Source: Arthrobacter sp. PvP023 | GTDB lineage: Bacteria > Actinomycetota > Actinomycetes > Actinomycetales > Micrococcaceae | Direction of reading: 5' to 3' | Length of the DNA: 64,000 nucleotides | Assembly: GCF_017832975.1 (NCBI RefSeq) | Contig: NZ_JAFIBI010000001.1 | Location: forward strand, 3,038,001-3,102,000 | Part shown: one piece after another, positions 9,085-17,219 of the stretch | Numbering within the stretch: position 1 is the first letter of the stretch | Layout: every line of letters begins with the position of its first letter | Notes under the pieces: model-generated | Told to the model about the DNA's origin: nothing | The model's database searches: none | Seen by the model: the letters and a program-made list of their open reading frames with translations, nothing else | Position numbers and translations under genes: made by a program

Positions 9085-9135
9085 TGGAGCGCTCCATAGA
9101 AAAACAGTAGATGTTGTTAGATTGTCCTGTCAATA
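9085..9135 (-). promoter_or_regulatory. LacI-repressed promoter of the sugar ABC operon
   Basis: Minus strand: TTGACA (-35), 18 bases, TACTGT (-10), then TGGAGCGCTCCA (9085-9096) over the start region. The operator and the 14-base -35 block (9122-9135) are exact copies of those in front of the dehydrogenase-epimerase operon. The two operons must therefore be co-regulated. Confidence 0.78.
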
Positions 9136-9739
9136 CTTCAATCTTTTAGACTTCGTTTCCCGCGTCTCGGTTTCCGTCAGTAAGTCTCGCAGCGGCCACC
9201 TACGCTCCCGAGGCAAGCCTGACGTCGACCATGTCTGGAAGTTGAGCTTGCCGGCGATTCGAGCTGGGGCACTCCAGGCATCCGCGTCACCTCAAATTCC
9301 GTTGTGGACGACCTCCTCACAGACCCGCCCCGGGCAACCATCGCACCGGAGTTGGTGCCGCTGGCAGCGGCGTAGAAGTCGATCAAGCGTGACGTGGTCC
9401 GCCGCTACATCCGCTGGCATCATCAACGACGAATGAACAATTGACGAAGTCGCTCGCCTAATCTTCCTCCACGCTTAACCGGGGTCACCGTTGCCTCCTG
9501 ACCGGGTCGGCCAGGTTCCGCAACCCCGCGCGGCCCGGAACCCGTAACAAGACGCACACAGTCATGCACTTAACCGAGAACGTCGCCATGAACAGTCGTG
9601 ACATCAAGAATGCAAACCAGCCCCGACAGCGACACTCCCCCAGCCAGCGTCCGGTCATGCAGTTAGCGACCCTCCCCGCCATGAACAGATAACCAGCGAC
9701 AACGCCACCCAAAAGCGAAAGGAGGCAACGGCCACTAAC
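9136..9739. other. Intergenic stretch with no confident gene
   Basis: About 600 bases. A short rightward frame ends at 9376 with a coding-looking tail (TSNSVVDDLLTDPP) and may be the end of a lost gene, but no family is recognisable. Nothing else could be supported. Confidence 0.45.
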
Positions 9740-9762
9740 AAAAAAGGACCCCGAAGGGGCCC
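9740..9762 (-). terminator. Rho-independent terminator of a former tRNA gene
   Basis: Minus strand hairpin GGGCCCC-TTC-GGGGTCC (one mismatch) followed by six T residues, about 60 bases downstream of the tRNA 3' fragment. It has the size and T-tract typical of tRNA gene terminators. Confidence 0.66.
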
Positions 9763-9823
9763 ATAAGTGAACAGTTTGTGCACACGCTCAGAGGCCCTCA
9801 GGCCCCTGAACAGGGAAAACACG

Positions 9824-9845
9824 TGCCCGAGGTGGGACTCGAACC
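9824..9845 (-). tRNA. Displaced tRNA 3' end (attachment-site remnant), probably tRNA-Leu
   Basis: The minus strand reads the end of a tRNA: T-loop TTCGAGT, T-stem strand CCCAC, acceptor strand CTCGGGC and discriminator A. Only two of the five left T-stem bases match, and the required GCCCGAG acceptor 5' strand is absent within 150 bases upstream, so the gene is not intact. The native-looking terminator lies downstream. This is the pattern left when an element integrates into a tRNA 3' end. The acceptor sequence resembles actinobacterial tRNA-Leu, but the identity is not secure. Confidence 0.6.
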
Positions 9846-9937
9846 GGACTCCAGGCCTCGCAAACACTGGGAAGTCCCGGAAACATGCCGAGTACGACTC
9901 AGTCCGGCACAAGTACGGGCCAGTCGGACGGCAAGAG

Positions 9938-9954
9938 TGTGCACATTGTGCACA
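9938..9954. repeat. Tandem TGTGCACA palindromes
   Basis: TGTGCACA occurs twice in tandem one base apart (9938-9945 and 9947-9954) and a third time at 9777-9784, on the other side of the tRNA fragment. They could be recombinase or regulator binding sites related to the former integration; this is inference. Confidence 0.4.
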
Positions 9955-10239
9955 CCCTATTTGGCCACTTAGACGACCCGACCCGGCTGCTTGAACGGCC
10001 ATCCCCGCGCCCGGCACAGCCTTGCTGAGGGTTTCGGGAGTTTGTATCCCTCATTCTCCGCCACGGCTCGTAACGTCGGTGCATATCGAGGAAGAGCTGA
10101 AGATGTCGCCTAGCTCTGCATCCTTTGCTGATCAGACGTCGATCGACGGCGTGAATGGGCCGGGTTACGACCTAACGCCCCCACTCAATCCGTGGCCCGG
10201 ACGTGGCCGACTATCCGGCCACCGGCAGCCGTGCGGACG

Positions 10240-10777
10240 CTACGTCGCTCGTGCTTCGTGAATGATTTCGTTGAGGACCGGCGCAAGGAACGTGCGGAAC
10301 AGTGGGTTGTTCTCTGCCATGGTAAAGTCGCCGATGCCCTGCATTCGTCCTCCCCGGGCTCCGGGAATAGCGGCAATGGCTCGCTCTGTGTCTTCTAGTG
10401 TGCACGCACGGTCGTACTCCCCGGTCAGGAGGTAGACGGGGCAACGTGCGGTGTCGATGGTGGATGCGGTTTTTCTCAGGTCGAAATCCTGAGCGTAGAA
10501 ATAGGTGTCTCCCCTATAGATCCCGGCCGCCCTGGCTGTAGATCCACCAGACCTCCCGGCGGTACTCCTCCGGGCTGTGGGGAGACATCAGGCTGTGGGT
10601 CCATGTCGGTACGATCTGCTGGGCGTTGAGGTCTGGCCGCAGGGGCCAGTCGTGGAACCGCAGATTCAGAAGGCGCATGCACGGATTGTCAGAAGTCCTC
10701 TGCACCGTAGCTAATCCCACTGGTGATCCGTGAACGAGGCCGTTGATGAGGAGGCTGCGATGCCGATGGGGGTAGAG
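10240..10777 (-). pseudogene. Alpha/beta hydrolase, 5'-truncated and frameshifted
   Basis: Two consecutive minus-strand frames give one hydrolase C-terminal half. The first runs from LYPHRHRSLLINGLVHG through RLLNLRFHDW to REVWWIYSQGG, where a one-base shift near 10525 creates a stop. The other frame continues GIYRGDTYFYAQDFDLR, CPVYLLTGEYD (the acid strand) and ends ENNPLFRTFLAPVL. The motif that normally holds the catalytic histidine, GIGHFPM, reads GIGDFTM, so the active site is also lost. The N-terminal half with the nucleophile is missing. It lies next to the IS256 remnant and is clearly decayed. Confidence 0.75.
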
Positions 10778-10904
10778 CGGAAAGGCTGGAGGGCACTCTC
10801 GATGCGAGTTCTGCGTCCGGCTTGAGAGCAGCTGACTCCTCGGACCCTCGGCAAAGAGTGGGCGGCCCTCTTGAAGCGCACCGGACAGGCCTTCAGCCGT
10901 GGTC

Positions 10905-10929
10905 GGGACTGTAAGAAAAACGGTGTGTG
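10905..10929 (+). repeat. Left inverted repeat of the IS256 element
   Basis: Starts GGGACTGTAAGA and ends CGGTGTGTG; pairs with the right repeat with three mismatches in 25 bases. Confidence 0.8.
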
Positions 10930-10960
10930 AGGGTCCGGGCTGATCCGAAAGGAGACGGCC

Positions 10961-11623
10961 GTGTCAGAGTTCACGACCGAGATGACAGGGGTGATGATCG
11001 ATCCTGTGACGGGAGAGATCGTCGATCAGAAGGAGCTTGCGGAGCGGTTGCTCGCGCAGGCCAAGGAGCAGGGCGTGAGCCTGGTGGGCCCGGGCGGGCT
11101 GCTGAACCAGCTCGGGAGATTCTGGGCATCTGGGCCGGCGACGGCGGCGAGGGTGCCCGGTTCTGGCTGCAGGTGTTCTCCGAGCTGAAGAATCGGGGCG
11201 TGGAGGATGTGTTGATCGCTGTCTGCGACGGGCTCAAGGGGCTGCCGGAGGCGATCACGCCCACGTGGGAGCGGACGGTCGTGCAGCAGTGCATCGTGCA
11301 CTTGATCCGCAACAGCTTCCGCTACGCCGGACGCCAGCACCGCGGCGGCATCGTCAAGGCGCTCAAGCCGGTCTACACGGCCCCGTCCGAGCAAGCGGCG
11401 AAGGAGCGGTTCGCTGAGTTCACGGCCGAGTGGGGCCAGCGATATCCGGCAATTGTGCGGCTCTGGGAGTCCTCCTGGGCCGAGTTCGTGCCGTTCCTGG
11501 AGTACGACGTGGAGATCCGGCGGGTGATCTGCACAACGAACGCGATCGAGTCGATCAACGCCCGCTACCGGAGGACTGTGAGGGCCCGTGGGCACTTTCC
11601 AAACGAGGCCGCTGCCCTGAAAT
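10961..11623 (+). pseudogene. IS256-family (mutator) transposase, internally deleted
   Basis: The first part starts at GTG with GGAGA upstream and gives the typical N terminus (MTGVMIDPVTGEIVDQKEL, then LVGPGGLLNQL). The frame then changes near 11110 and continues in the catalytic region: EILGIWAGDGGEGARFWL, VCDGLKGLPEAI with the second DDE aspartate, HLIRNSFRYA, and TTNAIESIN with the glutamate. The region between, holding the first catalytic aspartate, is gone. The 3' end stops at ARGHFPNEAAALKC and runs straight into the right inverted repeat. The protein cannot be functional. Confidence 0.85.
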
Positions 11624-11636
11624 GCCCGGCCCGACC

Positions 11637-11661
11637 CACACACCGTTTATCGGACAGTCCC
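11637..11661 (+). repeat. Right inverted repeat of the IS256 element
   Basis: Reverse complement begins GGGACTGTCCGA and ends CGGTGTGTG, pairing with the left repeat in 22 of 25 positions. Confidence 0.8.
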
Positions 11662-11800
11662 GCTGACGGAACCATCGTTGTCGGCGTTTCTGCACCGGAC
11701 TGGACTCAAGTAGGAATCGATCGATATCTCTTAGCTGGGCTACTGCAATTCCTTGTCGCTGGGTGCAGCTACTAGTGCCGACTTCGCAGCGTTGCCATTT

Positions 11801-12521
11801 CTACTTACTACGAGTAGTGACATTTGCGGTCGGGCGCGGGATTTGGACTTGGGAGGCGTCGGAGACCATCGGTCGCTGTGCCTTGGGCCGCAGGTGAATG
11901 GCGAGGGATGTGATCCACAGCAGGGCGGCAATGGGCAATGACAATGCGCCGATGTTGTTGGCTGCAGTTGCCACGGCGTTGGGGATTCCGAGGCGGGCGC
12001 CGAACCAACCGGCCGCCGCAACGGCAACCGCGGATGCTGCCGCAATCCGCAGCACCGTGTAGCGGTTGGCCGCTGCCAGCAATACGAGAGGTGGGAGGAT
12101 CAAGGCCACCACGGCCAACTGCATTACCTCGATGCCCAGGTTGAATGCGAGGAGGGAGAGGATTAGGCGGCTGCCGGCGAGGCCAAGCCCGCGAAGGGTC
12201 TCGGAGAAGGCAAGCCCTTTAACCAGGCCGAAGAAACCGGCGACAAGGATTTCCTTGCCGGGAAAGAGCGGCCTGACGGCGTGTACGGCCGCGATCAGGC
12301 TGCTGGCGGCGATCAAGGCTTCGATGAGCCCGGAGGACCCTGGAAGGCCGAATGTGCCGAGCGCTAGGGTGGCAGAGTGACCAAGCGTGAAAGCCAGTGT
12401 GATGGCGGCAATGCGGCGCACCGCCTTCTTCACCTGAGCGGGCCCCGCCCATCGCTGGGTGCCGGCAATCAGGCCCGCCGGCCGGCCTTGTGTGCCGGAC
12501 GGCGGGGCTTGGGTGGGATCG
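11801..12521 (-). pseudogene. HupE/UreJ-family membrane protein, 5'-truncated
   Basis: The recognisable part starts at AVRRIAAITLAFTLGHSATL, the FTxxHSxTL motif in the second half of the HupE/UreJ_2 domain, and continues with GFFGLVKGLAFSETL (normally GLxHGxxFA; here K replaces H) and LAFNLGIEVMQLAVV. Six or so membrane segments follow, and the tail is disordered. The family's first half with the GxxHhxxGxDH helix is absent. The same frame is open upstream (AGLIAGTQRWAGPAQV looks coding) right up to the stop codon of the MFS gene, so the 5' part was deleted. A GTG at 12433 could allow a short product of 210 residues. Function, if any, is unknown; relatives are putative metal transporters. Confidence 0.66.
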
Positions 12522-12523
12522 TC

Positions 12524-13867
12524 TCAGCTTGCCGAAAGTGAGGGCTGCTTGAACGGCAGTGCCCCCTCCGCAGATCCTCCTTGCCTGCGCACAACCAAGG
12601 TGAGCACCAGCAGGGTGGCTGTGGCAAACAGCGCAGCGAATGCGAAAATGCTGAAGCCCCATCCCTGGTTGCCTGCTGCGAACAGCTGCCCGCCCATCCA
12701 GGGACCGAATACTGCGCCGAAACGTCCAATACCCGTGGTCCATCCGATGGCGGTGGCACGGCTGGAGGTGGGGTACACGTGGGCCGCCGCTGCGTACACC
12801 ATGGTCTGCGCGCTGAAGAGGAAAACTCCAGCCGCAAACACCAGGGCGTAAGTGGCTGCGAGAGGGAGGTGTACGCCGAGGGAGTAGACGCTCGCCGCGG
12901 TCAGTGCAAACCAGATTGCCGCAATCCGCACGGGCCCGAAACGGTCGGCGATCCGGCCGGCGATCAGCATACCCACGATGCCGCCACCGTTGATGACCAG
13001 CAGGAATGCAAGGGCGGAACCCAGGTTGTACCCTTCGGACCGCATCAGGGAGGGCAGCCATGTGCTGACGCCGTAGACCAGCAGCAGCCCGGCAAAGGAG
13101 GTGAGCCAGAAGAGTATCGTGACGCTCCGGCGGCCCGGGATGAAGAGCTGCGCAAGCGCTGCACCGCGGACAGCCCCGGGGACCTTGTCTTCGACGGCCG
13201 GCACGGGGATGTCGAACTTCTGTGAAACCTTTTCTGCCGCTTGGCTGCGTCCCTTGGAGATCAGGAAGGCGAGTGACTCAGGCATGTAGGCGATAACGAA
13301 CGGGACCGCCAGCACCAGCGGGAGGACGCCGATCAGGAACACGATGCGCCAGCCAAAGTCCTGAAGTAGCCAGATCCCGAGGGTTGACGCGGCAATTCCG
13401 CCTGCCTGGTGGGCCGTCATCAGGACGCCGATCAGGAGGTTTCGGCGGCCCGCGGGAGCGAATTCCGCCACGAGAGCGATGGCGGTGGGCAGCAGTCCGC
13501 CCAGGCCCAGGCCCGCCACCAGCCGGGCGCTGCCGAAGGTAGTGACGTCCGGGGCGATGGCGCAGAGGCCGGATGCGACGGAGAACAGGACGCAGCAGAG
13601 CACCAGGACTTTTTTCCGCCCGATCCGGTCCGTCACGATGCCGGCGGACAGCGCCCCGATGAGCATGCCAAAGGTAGCGACGCTGCCAATGTCCCCGGCG
13701 GACGAGGGCGTCATGCCCAGCCCCTTGTCGGCGAGCATGGCCGGCAGTGCGGCGCCGTAGACGAAGAGGTCGAGGCCATCGAAGAAAACGAGCAGCCAGC
13801 AAAGGGCGACGACAAGGGTTGCCACGCGGGCGGTCGACGTCAGTGGGCGGGTGGCAGGAAGCATCAT
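12524..13867 (-). CDS. MFS transporter, aromatic acid:H+ symporter (AAHS) type
   Basis: A 447-residue carrier with 12 predicted membrane segments. The first helix contains DGLDLFVYGAALP, the aspartate-containing motif of the AAHS family (PcaK, BenK, GenK), and the loop between helices 2 and 3 reads DRIGRKK. The second loop 8-9 copy is GRIADRFGPVR. It begins with two adjacent Met codons. Its promoter carries the GntR operator ATTGTTAACAAT, and the cluster encodes an aromatic ring-cleavage pathway, so import of a hydroxylated benzoate is likely. The C-terminal third has a decayed paralogue at 44.3-44.5 kb. Confidence 0.88.
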   Translation of the reverse strand: MMLPATRPLTSTARVATLVVALCWLLVFFDGLDLFVYGAALPAMLADKGLGMTPSSAGDIGSVATFGMLIGALSAGIVTDRIGRKKVLVLCCVLFSVASGLCAIAPDVTTFGSARLVAGLGLGGLLPTAIALVAEFAPAGRRNLLIGVLMTAHQAGGIAASTLGIWLLQDFGWRIVFLIGVLPLVLAVPFVIAYMPESLAFLISKGRSQAAEKVSQKFDIPVPAVEDKVPGAVRGAALAQLFIPGRRSVTILFWLTSFAGLLLVYGVSTWLPSLMRSEGYNLGSALAFLLVINGGGIVGMLIAGRIADRFGPVRIAAIWFALTAASVYSLGVHLPLAATYALVFAAGVFLFSAQTMVYAAAAHVYPTSSRATAIGWTTGIGRFGAVFGPWMGGQLFAAGNQGWGFSIFAFAALFATATLLVLTLVVRRQGGSAEGALPFKQPSLSAS

Positions 13868-13917
13868 TGCCGTCCTTTCGGAAATGGAGCGTTGGAGTAG
13901 CCGATGGGCCTTGGATC

Positions 13918-13962
13918 ACTCTACCCAGTGAGAACAATCACGTCAATTATATTGTTAACAAT
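13918..13962 (-). promoter_or_regulatory. Promoter and GntR operator of the MFS gene
   Basis: ATTGTTAACAAT (13951-13962), a perfect 12-bp palindrome with further symmetric AT flanks, lies just upstream of a minus-strand promoter: TTGACG (-35), 17-base spacer, TAGAGT (-10). The operator recurs at three other promoters of this cluster. Confidence 0.74.
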
Positions 13963-13995
13963 AATGATAGCTAAATTTTCCCTTTGATATGGCGA

Positions 13996-14030
13996 AAGCC
14001 GCCTTCCGCAACTGGTGCGGGAGGCGGCTT
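13996..14030 (-). terminator. Terminator of the GntR gene
   Basis: 15-bp stem beginning AAGCCGCCTTCCGCA with one T-G pair and a five-base loop, directly after the regulator's stop codon. No strong T-tract. Confidence 0.65.
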
Positions 14031-14045
14031 CCTGGTTTAGGGCGT

Positions 14046-14720
14046 TCAGGTATTGCTGGAGCGGATGACGTCGGCGACGCTTTCAAGGTGGGCGCGCATC
14101 GCTTCGGCAGCTGCATCGGCGTCGTGGGCACATACAGCTTCGATGATGGCGAGGTGTTGCGGTAGGGACACTGCCGGGCGCCCGGGCTGCCGGGCCAGCC
14201 GGAACTGGAAGCGGACCGCTTGGCCCCTGAGCCGCTGTATTGTCGCAGCTGCCGTCTGCTGGGCACTGATGCCGATGACCCTGGCATGCAGGGCCTGGTT
14301 TGCCTCCGAGTAGGATTCCCGGTCCCCGCGGTCCACGGCGTCCTTCATGCGCTCTGCCAGTTTCTGCAGTTCGGCGATCTCTGGAGCGGTGATGCGCTCG
14401 GCCGCCTTCCGTGCGCACAGTGCCTCGAGCGCGGCGCGGACCTCGGTGATTTCCACCGCTTCGTCCACCGACACGGCGCGCACCCGTGCGCTACGGTTCT
14501 GCACCCGCTCAACGAGACCTTCGACGCCTAATTCAGACAGCGCCACACGCACGTTGCCCCGACTGGCGCCGTATTCGGCTGCAAGGTCCGCCTCCACGAG
14601 GCGCTGGTTGGGTACCAGTTCACCGCTGACAATGGCCGTGCGCAGGTGCTCCGCCAGTTCCGTGGCGGTCATGCTCCGGTCCCCTGCCTTGGGGCCGGGC
14701 ACTTCGTCCAGGGTTTTCAC
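14046..14720 (-). CDS. GntR family regulator with FCD domain
   Basis: A 224-residue regulator of the FadR subgroup. The winged helix spans about residues 20-80 (LVEADLAAEYGASRGNVRVAL is the recognition region, shortened here to its core). The all-helical FCD domain follows; NQALHARVIG, HLAIIEAV and MRAHLESV supply the Asp/His residues that bind metal and ligand in this family. Likely a repressor released by an aromatic acid or pathway intermediate. It lies between the MFS gene and the ABC operon, all leftward, with a copy of the ATTGNTAACAAT operator just upstream, so it probably represses itself. Confidence 0.9.
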   Translation of the reverse strand: MKTLDEVPGPKAGDRSMTATELAEHLRTAIVSGELVPNQRLVEADLAAEYGASRGNVRVALSELGVEGLVERVQNRSARVRAVSVDEAVEITEVRAALEALCARKAAERITAPEIAELQKLAERMKDAVDRGDRESYSEANQALHARVIGISAQQTAAATIQRLRGQAVRFQFRLARQPGRPAVSLPQHLAIIEAVCAHDADAAAEAMRAHLESVADVIRSSNT

Positions 14721-14758
14721 GTGTCACGCCTCCCGGCCGATGGCCTTAACCATCCGGC

Positions 14759-14770
14759 ATTGCTAACAAT
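14759..14770. promoter_or_regulatory. GntR operator upstream of its own gene
   Basis: ATTGCTAACAAT, one base from the perfect operator at 13951-13962, 38 bp before the regulator's start codon. Confidence 0.62.
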
Positions 14771-14822
14771 CTGATTACTCAGGGTACTGCACATCGCCCT
14801 TTCACCCGTACCGCAGCAAGTA

Positions 14823-15692
14823 TCAGCGTGATGCCGCGGCAGGACGCTGGCCGGTCTTGGCAAGCTGGATCTGCTCGTACACATGGTGGCGCAGTTCGGT
14901 GAAGCGGGGCAGCGCCCGCGTATTGAGCTGGTCCCGCTCGGCCGGAAGGTCGATCAGCAGGTCTTCCTGAACCACTGTGGGGGAGCTGGACAGGATGATG
15001 ACCCTCTCCCCCAGGTAGACGGATTCGTCAATGTCGTGGGTGACGAATAGGACCGTGACTCCAAACTTTGTCCAGACCCTACGAATCAGGTCCTCGAGGT
15101 CGGCCCGGGTCTGGGCATCGACCGCGGCGAACGGCTCATCCATCAGGAGGACCTCGGGCTGGTAGGCCACCGCCCTCGCGATAGCCACACGCTGCTGCAT
15201 GCCGCCGGAGAGTTGCCAAGGATAGGACTTGGGGACGTGGGACAGTCCCACTGCCTCCAGTGCCTCATCCACCATCCGGTCGCGTTCCGCTTTTGGAATC
15301 CCCCGGTTCTTAAGTGGAAGCTCAACGTTTTCGCGAACGCGCATCCATGGAAAGAGCGAACGTCCGTATTCCTGGAAAACTACGGCCATTTTCTTGGGCG
15401 GTCCCGTGACTTTGGCACCGTCCAGCAGGACTTCTCCTTCCGTTGGAGCCATAAGTCCGGAGATGCATTTCAGCAGCGTGGTCTTGCCCGAGCCGGAGGG
15501 GCCGACGAGGCAGGCCAGTTCCCCCGGCCTGAGGTCGAAGGTCAGGTTGCGCACGGCTTCCACCGGGCCGCCGTCGGTCTGGTAGACCTTTTTGAGGTTG
15601 CGGACGGACAGCATGGCCGTTCCTTCGGCCAGGACCCGGCCCGCGCCGTTCGCGGCAACACCCCGGGTGTGTTCATTAGTGTCAAGCTGCAT
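14823..15692 (-). CDS. ABC transporter ATP-binding protein (NitT/SsuB/TauC class)
   Basis: A 289-residue ATPase: Walker A GPSGSGKTTLLKC near residue 68, Q-loop VFQEYGRSLFPWM, signature LSGGMQQRVAIARA, Walker B VLLMDEPFAAVD and switch VTHDIDESV. The VFQ-LFPW and DIDE features are typical of the sulfonate, nitrate and taurine importers. The start at ATG overlaps the permease end by 11 bases and has GAGAGG upstream; a second ATG (MLSVRNL) 26 codons in would also give a full domain. Last gene of a four-gene overlapping operon. Confidence 0.9.
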   Translation of the reverse strand: MQLDTNEHTRGVAANGAGRVLAEGTAMLSVRNLKKVYQTDGGPVEAVRNLTFDLRPGELACLVGPSGSGKTTLLKCISGLMAPTEGEVLLDGAKVTGPPKKMAVVFQEYGRSLFPWMRVRENVELPLKNRGIPKAERDRMVDEALEAVGLSHVPKSYPWQLSGGMQQRVAIARAVAYQPEVLLMDEPFAAVDAQTRADLEDLIRRVWTKFGVTVLFVTHDIDESVYLGERVIILSSSPTVVQEDLLIDLPAERDQLNTRALPRFTELRHHVYEQIQLAKTGQRPAAASR

Positions 15693-16455
15693 TTTCTACC
15701 TCTCGCAGGCCGTGGTACCAGCGCAGAATGTGGCGCTCGGTGAATTGGAAGATGAGGGACATGGCCACGCCGATCAGACCCAGGATGACGATTCCGGACC
15801 ACATTTCGGGCACGGCGAAGGCGCGCTGGAACTGCACGATGGTGAAGCCAAGCCCTGAGGAGGAGGCAAACATTTCGGAGATGACCATCAGGATGAGCCC
15901 GATGGAAAGACATTGCCGCACGCCTGCCATGACTTGGGGTCCAGCGGACGGCAGGACGAGGTAGCGTACCCGTGCCCAGCCGCTGATGCCGTAGGTGCGG
16001 GCGGAATCGGACAGGACGCCGTCGATGGCCCGGACGCCTTCGATGGTGTTCAGCAGCACCGGCCAGATGCAGCCGGAAATGATGACTGCAACTTTCATGC
16101 CGTCCGTGATGCCCATGAGCAGCATGAGCACGGGGACCAGCACGGGCGGCGGGACGGCGCGGAAGAATTCCAGAACGGGTTCGGTCAGCGCACGGAGCCA
16201 GCGCACGGAACCGATCAGGAGGCCGACCAGGATGCCCAGGATGATTGCCGACACCACTCCGACGAACAGCCGGCCCAGGCTGGGCAGGACGTCCGTGAGG
16301 ATCCGGTCGCCGAACCAGGTGTCCTCGAAGGTGGAGACCAGTGCTCCCGGGGTTGGGACAAAGAAGTTCTTTGCACCCGTTGTGCCCGCCCACCAGGCCA
16401 GCACCAGCAAGGCGGGAAGGCCCAGCGCGTAGATAAGGCCTTTTGCGATTCTCAT
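15682..16455 (-). CDS. ABC transporter permease (SsuC/TauC type), second
   Basis: A 257-residue membrane protein with about six helices and the EAA-loop of binding-protein-dependent permeases (ARTYGISGWARVRYLVLPSAGP, in the region near residue 150). The ATG overlaps the stop of the preceding permease gene by four bases. Two different permeases in one operon suggest a heterodimeric channel, less common in this class, which usually has one. Confidence 0.88.
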   Translation of the reverse strand: MRIAKGLIYALGLPALLVLAWWAGTTGAKNFFVPTPGALVSTFEDTWFGDRILTDVLPSLGRLFVGVVSAIILGILVGLLIGSVRWLRALTEPVLEFFRAVPPPVLVPVLMLLMGITDGMKVAVIISGCIWPVLLNTIEGVRAIDGVLSDSARTYGISGWARVRYLVLPSAGPQVMAGVRQCLSIGLILMVISEMFASSSGLGFTIVQFQRAFAVPEMWSGIVILGLIGVAMSLIFQFTERHILRWYHGLREVENAA

Positions 16456-17219
16456 ACGATCACCTCGGAACGGATGGACGAGTGCCAGGAGAGCGTCCTG
16501 CGCTCAACGATCCTCATCAGCAGATTAATGACGACGCCGATCAGCCCCGTGGTCAGGATCAGCGCATACATCCCGGAAATCGCCCCGCCTGACTGCGCCA
16601 GGGCGATTTCCCTGCCCAGCCCCGGGGAACCAATCACCAGTTCCGCCGTGATGGCCAGGATCAGAGCCACGGAGGCGGCCAGGCGCACGCCGGTCATCAG
16701 GTAGGGCAATGCCGTGGGGAAGACCACGTACCGCACCCTGGCGGCTGTTTTCAGCCCATAGCTCCTGGCCGTCTGCATGGCTACGTTGTCCACGTCGGCA
16801 ACGCCGTACAGCACTTGGATGAAGACCTGCCAGAAGGACGCATAGATGATCAGCATCAGCGATGACTGGATCTTCACGCCGAACAGCAGGACGGCGATCG
16901 GGATCAGCGCAACTGAGGGGATGGGTCGGAGGAATTCGACGGTGGAGTTGGTGCAGCGCCGCAGGAAATGCGATGAGCCAACCACAAAACCGAGGACCAC
17001 CGCGAGGGCCACGGCGGCCGCCAGCCCGAGGAACCAGGCCAGCAGCGTCTCGCTGACGGCGCCCCAGAAAGCGGCGAGCGGGACGTAGCCGGCGAGGGCG
17101 GCGATGACTTCGGAGGCCGGCGGCAGGAACCGGGCTTCAATGATGCCCGTGCGGGGGATGAGTTCCCAGGTCAGGAGGAAGCCGAGGATGCCGGCGAGGC
17201 CGAGGAGCTTTCGGGTCAC
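16452..17219 (-). CDS. ABC transporter permease (SsuC/TauC type), first
   Basis: A 255-residue membrane protein homologous to the next permease. Its cytoplasmic loop reads ARSYGLKTAARVRYVVFPTA near residue 150, the same motif as in the partner. The GTG start overlaps the binding-protein stop codon by four bases (GTGA). With the partner permease it would form the membrane channel. Confidence 0.88.
   Translation of the reverse strand: MTRKLLGLAGILGFLLTWELIPRTGIIEARFLPPASEVIAALAGYVPLAAFWGAVSETLLAWFLGLAAAVALAVVLGFVVGSSHFLRRCTNSTVEFLRPIPSVALIPIAVLLFGVKIQSSLMLIIYASFWQVFIQVLYGVADVDNVAMQTARSYGLKTAARVRYVVFPTALPYLMTGVRLAASVALILAITAELVIGSPGLGREIALAQSGGAISGMYALILTTGLIGVVINLLMRIVERRTLSWHSSIRSEVIV

Larger units (their letters stand above)
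10905..11661 (+). mobile_element. Deleted IS256-family element (757 bp)
   Basis: Bounded by inverted repeats that begin GGGACTGT and match in 22 of 25 positions by eye. A full IS256 relative is about 1.3-1.4 kb; this copy has lost the middle of the transposase gene and its 3' end but keeps both termini. No target duplication is visible: the flanks CCGTGGTC and GCTGACGG differ. It could be moved only in trans. Confidence 0.8.
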
